Positions 1 to 6,495 of a stretch of DNA of 9,491 nucleotides are shown here, one piece after another; positions within the stretch are counted from its first letter, which is position 1, and each line of letters opens with the position of its first letter. The stretch is from Oscillospiraceae bacterium (GTDB lineage: Bacteria > Bacillota > Clostridia > Oscillospirales > Ruminococcaceae). The position numbers and the translations under genes were made by a program. Below the pieces are notes generated by a model. The model was not told the DNA's origin and ran no database searches. It saw only the letters and a program-made list of their open reading frames with translations. The DNA lies in the NCBI GenBank assembly GCA_017394475.1, contig JAFPYQ010000234.1, positions 1-9,491 on the forward strand. The letters run 5' to 3'.

Positions 1-1
1 A

Positions 2-157
2 CCTCCTGCAGATCTCGAGACCATCATGCCCTGTTCGTCCATACCCGTATCCTACTTTGTGGACAGCGAAGGCAGGATAATAGCCGAAAAGGTAGTAGGT
101 GCTCATGTAGAGAGTTATCCCGAGATCATTGACGGATATCTTGCATCTCTGGAATAA
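2..157 (+). CDS. C-terminal end of a TlpA/thioredoxin-like protein (5' truncated by the window)
   Basis: The first 51 codons read through to a TAA at 155-157; the start and any CXXC active site lie upstream of the window. The visible tail has the thioredoxin-fold C-terminal pattern. There is a probable cis-proline segment (IPVSYFVDSEGRI, the Pro before the substrate-facing strand), then a beta hairpin ending in a glycine (VVGAH), then a final amphipathic helix. The same layout (AMPQTIVVDRNGIV) occurs in the TlpA domain of the fusion protein at 916-2397, so the two probably act together in extracytoplasmic thiol-disulfide exchange. The stop lies four bases before the ATG of the next gene, which indicates an operon. 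Family assignment rests only on this tail, so TlpA versus another thioredoxin-like lipoprotein cannot be separated. Confidence 0.72.
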   Translation, partial: PPADLETIMPCSSIPVSYFVDSEGRIIAEKVVGAHVESYPEIIDGYLASLE

Positions 158-161
158 AGGA

Positions 162-923
162 ATGAGCTTTGTGGATAAAAAGAAAGTCATACTGGCAGTG
201 CAGTCGGTGCTGTGCATACTGCTCGTGGTGCTCCTGAGCATCACAGCCATAGATCTGTACCGCACAGGCTCCGCTGCAAAGGCTGCGGATCCCCTTGTAT
301 GGGTCTACACCCGTGAGGCATCGGTATCCGCTCTCACATCACGCCTTCCCATATTCATACTTGCCGTGGCAGTGACGGTGGCAGCTGCGGTAATGGGTGT
401 ACGCGGGAATGAAACATCCTTTACGGATGCGGAGATCATCCGCGATCTTGCGGTATCCCGCGTGAAGGAGCCTACGGCTGAAATGACTGCCGAAAGAAGC
501 AAGCAGAAAAGGCTCCATATCATGGGCTGGGCATTGTTCGGCCTGTGTATGATACCGATACTGCTGTATATCACAGATCCTGCCCACTTTGCATTATCCG
601 ATGCAGCAGGGCTTGAAACTGTCATGGGAGCGCTGGTCAGAAGCATACTTCCCTGGTCGGTGATAGGCCTCGGCTGCCTCTGCGTATGCTTTATCCTTCG
701 TGACAAAAGCATGGCAAGGGAAACAGAGCTTGCAAAGAACTGCGAAAAGGTGAAAAAGTCTGCGGAGGGCGGAAAAAGTGATACAAAGGTGCTGAATATC
801 ATACGTCTTGCAGTGCTGGCACTTTCTGTCGCCGTCATCGTCATGGGCGCTTTCAACGGAAGTATGATGGATGTTCTCAACAAAGCCATAAGGATATGTA
901 CGGAGTGTGTAGGACTTGGATAA
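162..923 (+). CDS. Five-helix membrane protein with C-terminal extracytoplasmic CXXC (CD1871A-like)
   Basis: A 253-residue integral membrane protein. I chose ATG 162 over an in-frame start at 129 because it follows the previous stop by four bases, has GGA at 151-153, and puts MSFVDKKK directly before the first helix. Hydrophobic segments lie near residues 9-31, 62-80, 118-137, 158-179 and 211-231. The loops at 81-117 and 180-210 are rich in Lys/Arg. By the positive-inside rule the N-terminus is cytoplasmic and the C-terminus outside. The last residues, ICTECVGLG (245-253, CXXC at C246/C249), preceded by a helix and NKAIR, resemble the short CD1871A-type CXXC proteins found with NapH-like and TlpA genes in Clostridia; here that tail ends a larger membrane protein. 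A thiol-redox relay role is inferred from the motif and both neighbours. Its stop overlaps the next start by eight bases, suggesting translational coupling. Confidence 0.7.
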   Translation: MSFVDKKKVILAVQSVLCILLVVLLSITAIDLYRTGSAAKAADPLVWVYTREASVSALTSRLPIFILAVAVTVAAAVMGVRGNETSFTDAEIIRDLAVSRVKEPTAEMTAERSKQKRLHIMGWALFGLCMIPILLYITDPAHFALSDAAGLETVMGALVRSILPWSVIGLGCLCVCFILRDKSMARETELAKNCEKVKKSAEGGKSDTKVLNIIRLAVLALSVAVIVMGAFNGSMMDVLNKAIRICTECVGLG

Positions 924-2397
924 TGCAAACAAAAAAGAAACGACGAAAAGCATGCGTCCTACAAAGCGGCGGCTGATACAGCTCTATGCTGCACTGCTGT
1001 ACAATGCACATTTAAAGGGCTTCATCGAGGGCGAGATATATGTAGGCAAGACAAAGATCGCCTGCGTGCCGGGCTTCAACTGCTATTCCTGCCCCGGTGC
1101 CGTAGGTGCCTGTCCGCTGGGAGCGCTGCAGAACTCACTTTCCGCCTCGGGGAAGACTGTGGGCTTCTATGTGTTCGGCATAATCATGCTGTACGGCCTT
1201 ATCCTGGGCAGGACAGTGTGCGGATGGCTGTGCCCTCTGGGGCTCATACAGGAGCTGCTCCACAAGATACCCACCTTCAAGATACCCAAAAGCCGCATAA
1301 CACGGGCTTTTTCATACCTGAAATACGTCATCCTCGCAGTGTTCGTCATAGCTGTGCCCCTGTGGTACGGCATAAAGCACGATATGGCCATACCGGGCTT
1401 CTGCAAGTACATCTGCCCCGCAGGTACCTTTGAAGGCGCCATGGCTCTCCTTGCCAATGCGAAGAACGGCAGCTACTACAAAATGCTGGGCATCCTGTTC
1501 ACGAGGAAATTTGTGATCATGCTCATCATAGGGCTGCTGTGCGTATTCTTCTACCGCGGGTTCTGCCGCTTCATCTGCCCTCTCGGTGCGATATACGGCT
1601 TATTCAGCAAGATAGCTGTTATAGGCGTCAAGGTGGACAGGAGCCGCTGCACGAACTGCGGGGCTTGTGTGCGCTGCTGCGGCATGGATGTCCGCAAAGT
1701 GGGCGACCACGAATGTATAAACTGCGCGAAATGCATGGATGTATGCTCTGCGGGTGCCATATCCGTCAGGGCGGGGAACATCACACTGAAAGCCCCTGAA
1801 AAGGGCTGTGCTGATGACAAGCCCGATTCACCGAAAAAGCGCATAACTATGGAGAGAGTGATATGGGGCATAGCCCTTGCCGTTCTCGCCTTTGCGCTGA
1901 TATGGTTCAATTTTCTCGATCCTGCGGGCAGAAAGGAAACAGAGGAAACTGCTCCTGTGGTGACAGGTTATGAGGAGGGGCATCAGCTCCAAGACTTCAC
2001 CATAGATACCATCGGCGGCGGCAGCTTCACCCTTTCGGAATACAGGGGAAAGGTAGTATACATAAACCTGTGGGCTACCTACTGCGGCCCCTGCGTCCAG
2101 GAGCTCCCGTACTTTGATGAGTTCTGCAAGGCACACAGCGATGATGTGGAGGTCCTTGCGGTACACAGCTCTGTCATCGCAAAGACAACGCCGGAGGAGT
2201 TCCTTTCGGATAAGACCTATTCGATAAAATTCGCCGCAGATACCTCCGATGACCTTGTATGGAACATCGTGAACGGCACATCTGCCATGCCCCAGACCAT
2301 AGTTGTGGACAGGAACGGCATCGTCATCTACAACGAGCACGGCTCCATATCCCCGGAAGTCATTGAAGCGCTATACAGCAAGGCTTCACACGGATAA
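916..2397 (+). CDS. NapH-like membrane polyferredoxin fused to a TlpA/thioredoxin domain
   Basis: A 493-residue fusion. Residues 1-240 form a NapH/MauN-like membrane module. It has hydrophobic stretches near 84-100, 134-152 and 198-213, and cysteine clusters C50/C56/C59/C66, C102/C106 (CGWLCP), C163/C167 (CKYICP) and C217/C221 (CRFICP). Residues 245-277 carry two ferredoxin-type clusters, CTNCGACVRC and CINCAKCMDVC, predicted to bind two [4Fe-4S]. A further helix (about 314-334) leads to a TlpA domain (about 355-490) with active site CGPC at 390-393 and cis-Pro P459. Likely role: electrons from cytosolic Fe-S donors are passed across the membrane to an outward-facing dithiol that reduces extracytoplasmic disulfides or partner thioredoxins. 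The start is TTG 916, with GGAG at 902-905 and AGG at 911-913, overlapping the upstream stop. ATG 952 is a possible alternative but has a weaker ribosome binding site. Function is inferred; the domain calls are firm. Confidence 0.9.
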   Translation: MDNANKKETTKSMRPTKRRLIQLYAALLYNAHLKGFIEGEIYVGKTKIACVPGFNCYSCPGAVGACPLGALQNSLSASGKTVGFYVFGIIMLYGLILGRTVCGWLCPLGLIQELLHKIPTFKIPKSRITRAFSYLKYVILAVFVIAVPLWYGIKHDMAIPGFCKYICPAGTFEGAMALLANAKNGSYYKMLGILFTRKFVIMLIIGLLCVFFYRGFCRFICPLGAIYGLFSKIAVIGVKVDRSRCTNCGACVRCCGMDVRKVGDHECINCAKCMDVCSAGAISVRAGNITLKAPEKGCADDKPDSPKKRITMERVIWGIALAVLAFALIWFNFLDPAGRKETEETAPVVTGYEEGHQLQDFTIDTIGGGSFTLSEYRGKVVYINLWATYCGPCVQELPYFDEFCKAHSDDVEVLAVHSSVIAKTTPEEFLSDKTYSIKFAADTSDDLVWNIVNGTSAMPQTIVVDRNGIVIYNEHGSISPEVIEALYSKASHG

Positions 2398-2410
2398 CTG
2401 ATATTGAAAA

Positions 2411-2437
2411 GAACTCCCCTGCGCCGCGGGGGAGTTC
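2411..2437 (+). terminator. Intrinsic terminator of the redox operon
   Basis: Nine perfect base pairs (GAACTCCCC at 2411-2419 with GGGGAGTTC at 2429-2437) enclose a nine-base loop, 14 bases after the stop of the polyferredoxin-TlpA gene. The run after the stem is AAATTTT, so the T-tract is short and offset, and termination may be partial. Its place between a gene end and a strong promoter supports the call. Confidence 0.75.
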
Positions 2438-2467
2438 AAATTTTGGGGAGTCCTTAATAAAATCCTA

Positions 2468-2496
2468 TTGAAATCTGTCTGTCGATATGCTATAAT
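2468..2496 (+). promoter_or_regulatory. Extended -10 sigma-A promoter for the amino-acid transporter operon
   Basis: TTGAAA at 2468-2473 (-35), a 17-base spacer, and TATAAT at 2491-2496 (-10), with TG at 2488-2489 one base before the -10 giving an extended -10. This is close to the vegetative consensus at every element. Transcription should begin near 2503-2504, leaving a leader of about 84 bases before the ATG at 2588. No operator could be identified with confidence. Confidence 0.85.
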
Positions 2497-2503
2497 AAAT
2501 AGT

Positions 2504-2587
2504 GTTTGTATCCTTGACCCCGATATTGAACGGGAAATGATACGGGCACAATACCGATGTTCTTGAACAGAACTGCGGAGGAGTAAT
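2504..2587 (+). promoter_or_regulatory. Short structured 5' leader with strong ribosome binding site
   Basis: Two foldable elements are visible. The first is a two-part stem: GTATC 2508-2512 with GATAC 2539-2543, enclosing CCCG 2519-2522 with CGGG 2531-2534. The second is a 5-bp hairpin, GTTCT 2559-2563 with AGAAC 2569-2573, ending three bases before the ribosome binding site GGAGGAG (2577-2583; four bases to the ATG at 2588). It matches no riboswitch class or T-box that I recognise. A role in translation control is speculative. Confidence 0.35.
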
Positions 2588-4858
2588 ATGTCAAAAATGT
2601 TGCAAAAGGCAGCAGCGGTATCTGCAGCCGCGCTGATGCTGATATCACCCTTTGCCTGTACCTCTTATGCCGAGGTGATAGAGGACGGTACATTCACGGT
2701 AGGATTTGATTCGGAGTTCCCGCCCTACGGCTATAAGGACGAAAGCGGCGAATATGTGGGCTTTGACCTGGACCTTGCACAGGAGGTCTGCAACAGACGG
2801 GGCTGGACACTGGTAAAGCAGCCCATCGACTGGGATTCAAAGGATATGGAGCTGAAAACAGGTGCCATAGACTGCATCTGGAACGGCTTTACAATAGACG
2901 GCAGAGAGGACGACTACACCTGGTCTGTCCCATATATAGACAATTCACAGGTCATAGTGGTAAAGAGTGATTCGGGCATAACGGATGTATCGGGACTGGC
3001 AGGGAAAGTAGTGGCGGTGCAGACCGACAGCTCAGCCCTTGCAGCCCTTACAGGGGAGGATGCCACAGAGGAGAACAAGGCACTGTGCGCATCATTTTCC
3101 GAGCTGCAGCAGGTGGGGGACTACAACAGTGCATTCCTGAACCTTGATACGGGTGCTGTGGATGCTATATGCCTGGATGTGGGCGTGGCAGCCTATGAAG
3201 TGAAGGCAAGAAACGGCTTTGAGATACTGTCCGAGCCAATATCCTCCGAAAAATACGGCGTAGGTTTCCTCAAAGGCAATACGGAGCTCCGCGATGCAGT
3301 GCAGGATACCATGCTCGAAATGGCAGCGGACGGTACATTCGGCAATATCGCCGATAAATGGGGGCTGAGCTCCAATCTGTGCATAGGCGATGCCCTTTCG
3401 GACAATGCACAGCCTCAGCAGTCGGGCACCGATGTATTCACCGTGGGATTTGATTCCGAATTCCCACCCTACGGCTATAAGGATGAGAGCGGCGAATATG
3501 TGGGCTTTGACCTGGACCTTGCACAGGAGGTCTGCAACAGACGGGGCTGGATACTAGTAAAGCAGCCCATCGACTGGGATTCAAAGGATATGGAGCTGAA
3601 AACAGGTGCCATAGACTGCATCTGGAACGGCTTTACGATAGACGGCAGAGAGGACGACTACACCTGGTCGATCCCCTATATAGACAATTCACAGGTCATA
3701 GTGGTAAAGAGCGATTCGGGCATAACAGACGCATCGGGACTTGCGGGAAAGGTAGTGGCGGTGCAGACCGACAGCTCAGCCCTTGCAGCCCTTACCGGGG
3801 AGGATGCCACAGAGGAGAATAAGGCACTGTGTGCATCATTTTCCGAGCTGCAGCAGGTGGGGGACTACAACAGCGCGTTCCTGAACCTTGAAACGGGTGC
3901 TGTGGATGCTATATGCCTGGATGTGGGCGTGGCATCCTATGAGGTGAACGCAAGGAAGGGCTTTGTCATACTGGATGCTCCCATTTCCTCCGAAAAATAC
4001 GGTGTGGGCTTCCTAAAAGGCAACACGGTGCTGCGCGATGAGGTGCAGACCACTATGCTCGAAATGGCGGCAGACGGCACATTCAATGACATTGCGGACA
4101 AGTGGGGGCTCACATCGAGCGTGTGCATAGATGAAGAGGCGCTCACAGCCGCGGATAGCGAAACAGATGCGGCAGAGATAGGGCAGAAGCCCGAAAAGTC
4201 ATTCGCAGAACGCCTGGGATATATGACGGGCGCTGTGGCAAAGGGTCTGCTCACATCCCTTGCCATATTCCTGCTGACACTGCTGTTCGCACTTCCCCTG
4301 GGTCTCCTTATCGCAGCGGGCAGGATGTCAAGACTGAAGATACTGAGCTCACTTATCAAGCTGTATATATCCGTAGTGAGAGGCACACCCCTCATGCTGC
4401 AGCTCCTGGTGGTGTTCTTCGGCCCCTATTATCTGTTCGGCGTCAGAACATCCTCGGGATTCCGCTTCACAGCGGTAATAATAGGATTTTCACTGAACTA
4501 TGCCGCATATTTTGCTGAGATATACCGTTCGGGCATACAGGCTGTGCCCAGAGGACAGTATGAGGCGGCGGACATCCTCGGCTACACCAAGATGCAGCGC
4601 TTTTTCAAGATAGTTTTCCCGCAGATGGTGAAAAATATCCTGCCCTCCATGACAAATGAGATCATCACCCTTGTAAAGGATACATCCCTTGCCTTTGCGG
4701 TATCCTGCACGGAGATGTTCACTCTGGCAAAGCAGGTAGCGGCGGCTGAGGCCACTATCCTGCCCCTGTTCATAGCAGGTGTCTTCTACTATGTTTTCAA
4801 TGCAGTGGTGGCATTCCTGACAGGCAGGGCAGAGCACAGACTCAACTATTTCAGGTAA
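2588..4858 (+). CDS. GlnP-type polar amino-acid ABC importer: two tandem binding domains fused to the permease
   Basis: A 756-residue protein. Residues 1-28 are a signal peptide with likely cleavage after SYA (28). C24 sits in SPFAC, a poor lipobox. SBP_bac_3 domain 1 spans about 36-266 and domain 2 about 284-514, joined by a short Gln/Ser/Asp linker. A second linker (about 515-545) leads to a HisM-family permease (about 546-756) with the EAA loop at 659-679 (EAADILGY...FPQ). This order matches the glutamine/glutamate/asparagine importer GlnPQ of lactic acid bacteria, so a homodimer would display four binding domains. The expected ligand contacts are present in both copies: Arg in DGRED (R106, R354) for the alpha-carboxylate and Asp in CLDVGVA (D198, D446) for the alpha-amine. 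The exact substrate is not readable. The domains share about 213 of 231 residues and each holds five cysteines. The start follows GGAGGAG. The partner ATPase begins 14 bases downstream. Confidence 0.95.
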   Translation: MSKMLQKAAAVSAAALMLISPFACTSYAEVIEDGTFTVGFDSEFPPYGYKDESGEYVGFDLDLAQEVCNRRGWTLVKQPIDWDSKDMELKTGAIDCIWNGFTIDGREDDYTWSVPYIDNSQVIVVKSDSGITDVSGLAGKVVAVQTDSSALAALTGEDATEENKALCASFSELQQVGDYNSAFLNLDTGAVDAICLDVGVAAYEVKARNGFEILSEPISSEKYGVGFLKGNTELRDAVQDTMLEMAADGTFGNIADKWGLSSNLCIGDALSDNAQPQQSGTDVFTVGFDSEFPPYGYKDESGEYVGFDLDLAQEVCNRRGWILVKQPIDWDSKDMELKTGAIDCIWNGFTIDGREDDYTWSIPYIDNSQVIVVKSDSGITDASGLAGKVVAVQTDSSALAALTGEDATEENKALCASFSELQQVGDYNSAFLNLETGAVDAICLDVGVASYEVNARKGFVILDAPISSEKYGVGFLKGNTVLRDEVQTTMLEMAADGTFNDIADKWGLTSSVCIDEEALTAADSETDAAEIGQKPEKSFAERLGYMTGAVAKGLLTSLAIFLLTLLFALPLGLLIAAGRMSRLKILSSLIKLYISVVRGTPLMLQLLVVFFGPYYLFGVRTSSGFRFTAVIIGFSLNYAAYFAEIYRSGIQAVPRGQYEAADILGYTKMQRFFKIVFPQMVKNILPSMTNEIITLVKDTSLAFAVSCTEMFTLAKQVAAAEATILPLFIAGVFYYVFNAVVAFLTGRAEHRLNYFR
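2693..3385 (+). repeat. Tandem intragenic repeat, copy 1 (binding domain 1)
   Basis: Codes for residues 36-266 of the importer and aligns without gaps to copy 2 at an offset of 744 bases. The longest exact DNA match I find is 80 bases (2813-2892), and another of 64 bases covers 2744-2807. Such matches could support homologous deletion or expansion of the domain. Confidence 0.95.
3437..4129 (+). repeat. Tandem intragenic repeat, copy 2 (binding domain 2)
   Basis: Codes for residues 284-514. Against copy 1 there are only four amino-acid differences in the first 166 residues (T74I, V114I, V134A, D187E in copy 1 numbering) but about fourteen in the last 65. The rise in divergence begins near base 3938 (residue 450). 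Confidence 0.95.
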
Positions 4859-4872
4859 AGCGAGGTGTGGAA

Positions 4873-5634
4873 ATGAGTCTGCTTGAAATAAAGAACATAA
4901 AGAAATCCTTCGGTGATGTGAATGTTCTCAACGACATAAGCATGGCGGTCAATGAGGGAGAGGTCATATCTATCCTGGGTCCTTCGGGTTCGGGAAAGAC
5001 AACGCTTCTGCGCTGCATGACCATGCTCGAGACCGTAGACTACGGCACTATGAGCTATTGCGGCGAAAGTGCGGTCACCATCGAAAACGGCAGGTCGGTA
5101 TATGCTTCAAAGGCTGATCTGAAAAGGATACACGGGTATTTCGGACTGGTGTTCCAGAATTTCAACCTTTTCCCGCATTACAGCGTGATGAAGAATATCA
5201 CCGATGCCCCCATACATGTACAGAAAAGGTCTAAAGATGAGGTATTTGCCGAGGCAAAGGAACTGCTGAGAAAAACAGGGCTTTCGGAAAGGGCGGATCA
5301 CTATCCGTATCAGCTTTCGGGCGGTCAGCAGCAGCGTGTTGCCATAGCCAGAGCCCTTGCCATGAAGCCTAAGATGCTCTTTTTCGATGAGCCCACAAGT
5401 GCTCTTGATCCCGAGCTCACAGCGGAGATACTCAAAGTCCTGAAAGAGCTGGCCGCTGAAAAGATGACTATGGTGATAGTCACCCATGAGATAGAGTTTG
5501 CAAGGGTGGTATCCGACAGGGTGATATTCATGGACGGCGGCGTCATCGTCGAGCAGGGCGCTCCACGGGATGTCATAGACAACCCCAACAATGACAGGAC
5601 AAGGGCATTCCTGAGAAAAATGGCAGGAGAATGA
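4873..5634 (+). CDS. Polar amino-acid ABC transporter ATPase (GlnQ/HisP type), partner of the fused importer
   Basis: A 253-residue cytoplasmic ATPase that powers the importer encoded just upstream. Walker A GPSGSGKT is at 36-43, the Q-loop glutamine at 95 (VFQNFNLFPH), signature LSGGQ at 148-152, Walker B MLFFDE at 168-173 with catalytic Glu173, and the H-loop His205 (VTHE). The NLFPH segment and the short length without extra C-terminal domains are typical of the polar amino-acid family. I chose ATG 4873 because GAGG at 4862-4865 is seven bases upstream. A GTG in frame at 4867 would lie only one base from that site. All catalytic residues are present. Residues 61-83 form a slightly long insert between Walker A and the Q-loop, a common variation. 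Confidence 0.95.
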   Translation: MSLLEIKNIKKSFGDVNVLNDISMAVNEGEVISILGPSGSGKTTLLRCMTMLETVDYGTMSYCGESAVTIENGRSVYASKADLKRIHGYFGLVFQNFNLFPHYSVMKNITDAPIHVQKRSKDEVFAEAKELLRKTGLSERADHYPYQLSGGQQQRVAIARALAMKPKMLFFDEPTSALDPELTAEILKVLKELAAEKMTMVIVTHEIEFARVVSDRVIFMDGGVIVEQGAPRDVIDNPNNDRTRAFLRKMAGE

Positions 5635-5640
5635 CCTGCC
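5622..5640 (+). other. Small hairpin spanning the stop codon between the two transporter modules
   Basis: GGCAGG (5622-5627) and CCTGCC (5635-5640) are perfectly complementary around a seven-base loop that contains the TGA stop of the ATPase gene. No T-tract follows, so this is not an ordinary terminator. It could act as an RNA-processing or stability element separating the two importers, or be chance. Confidence 0.3.
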
Positions 5641-5673
5641 TTATACAAAGCATACAAAAAGGAGAAAACTAAA

Positions 5674-6462
5674 ATGAACACAAAAAAGATGATCTCGGGA
5701 TTTTCCGCATTGATGATGACGGTGACCATGCTCGCATCATGCAGCGCCAAAGCACCCGAGAACACAGTACATACCATCGACGACCTGAACGGCAAGACCA
5801 TCGGCGTGCAGATAGGAACCACAGGCGATACTCTTGCAGGTGATATAGAGGGAGCCACGGTCGAAAAGTACAACAAGTATTCCGATGCAGTACAGGCGCT
5901 CAAACAGGGCAAGATAGATGCCGTCATCATAGACAGCGATACCGCAAATGTATTCGTTTCCAAGAACCAGGATGTGACTATCCTCACCGAGGGCTTTGCG
6001 GATGAGGAATATGCCATAGCACTGAACCTGGAAAACGATGCTCTCCTTGAAGATATAAACGATGCTCTGGAGGATCTCAAGGAAGACGGCACACTCAAGG
6101 CTATCAAGGATTTCTATGACAGTGAGAACGCAGGCACGAATCCCTATACATCCCCGGCGGATGCTAACAGGAGCAAGGGAAAGCTCGTTATGGCAACAAA
6201 TGCGGAATTTCCTCCCTATGAATTCAGAGAGGGCGATAAGATCACAGGCTTTGATGTTGATATGATGACAGCAGTCTGCGACAAGCTGGGCTATGAGCTC
6301 CAGATAGACGATATGGCATTTGAATCCGTTATCCCCGCAGTTCAGTCAGGAAAGGCAGATGTAGGCGTTGCAGGTCTTTCCGTTACACCCGACAGGGAAA
6401 AGAATGTCAAGTTTTCCGATTCATATACCGTAACACATCTTGTAGTTATGGTAAGAAAGTGA
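5674..6462 (+). CDS. Lipoprotein amino-acid-binding protein with a circularly permuted SBP_bac_3 fold
   Basis: A 262-residue lipoprotein. The signal peptide ends in lipobox LASC with C23 as the lipidated residue. Residues 33-148 match the second part of ordinary family members such as GlnH: IDDLNGKTIGVQIGTTGDT, DAVIID (D87 aligns with the alpha-amine-binding Asp), EEYAIAL, and the terminal helices ending LKEDGTLKAIKDFY. After a Ser/Asn/Pro linker (149-168), residues 169-262 match the normal first part: KLVMATNAEFPPYEF, GFDVDMM, IPAVQSGKADVGVAG, LSVTPDRE (R241, carboxylate contact), ending with the first hinge strand LVVMVRK. Each part occurs once, so the fold is complete but permuted. It presumably delivers a polar amino acid to the permease and ATPase that follow. 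The ribosome binding site AAAGGAG (5658-5664) is nine bases from ATG. The short flanking gaps (39 and 33 bases) hold no leftover lobes. Confidence 0.88.
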   Translation: MNTKKMISGFSALMMTVTMLASCSAKAPENTVHTIDDLNGKTIGVQIGTTGDTLAGDIEGATVEKYNKYSDAVQALKQGKIDAVIIDSDTANVFVSKNQDVTILTEGFADEEYAIALNLENDALLEDINDALEDLKEDGTLKAIKDFYDSENAGTNPYTSPADANRSKGKLVMATNAEFPPYEFREGDKITGFDVDMMTAVCDKLGYELQIDDMAFESVIPAVQSGKADVGVAGLSVTPDREKNVKFSDSYTVTHLVVMVRK

Positions 6463-6495
6463 TCGGCGGCACTGTAAGGGAAATAGGATAGGATC

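Noticed and set aside
305..928. Long open frames on the - strand opposite the real genes (for example 305-928, 1828-2340, 5325-6107, 8511-9047)
   Set aside because: Each lies opposite a gene with clear domain motifs. The translations are rich in Ser, Arg, His and Cys with no recognisable family, and none has a convincing promoter or ribosome binding site.
2559..2573. GTTCT-TGAAC-AGAAC as a LexA-like or other repressor operator
   Set aside because: It does not match the Gram-positive LexA box (CGAAC-N4-GTTCG) and lies far downstream of the promoter, so a leader hairpin or chance is more likely.
4867..4872. GTG start for the first ATPase
   Set aside because: GAGG ends only one base before it; ATG 4873 has proper seven-base spacing.
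5674..6462. The permuted binding protein as a simple truncated pseudogene
   Set aside because: It has a good ribosome binding site, signal peptide and lipobox, holds one copy of every expected segment, and no remnant of the missing halves lies in the 39- and 33-base flanks.
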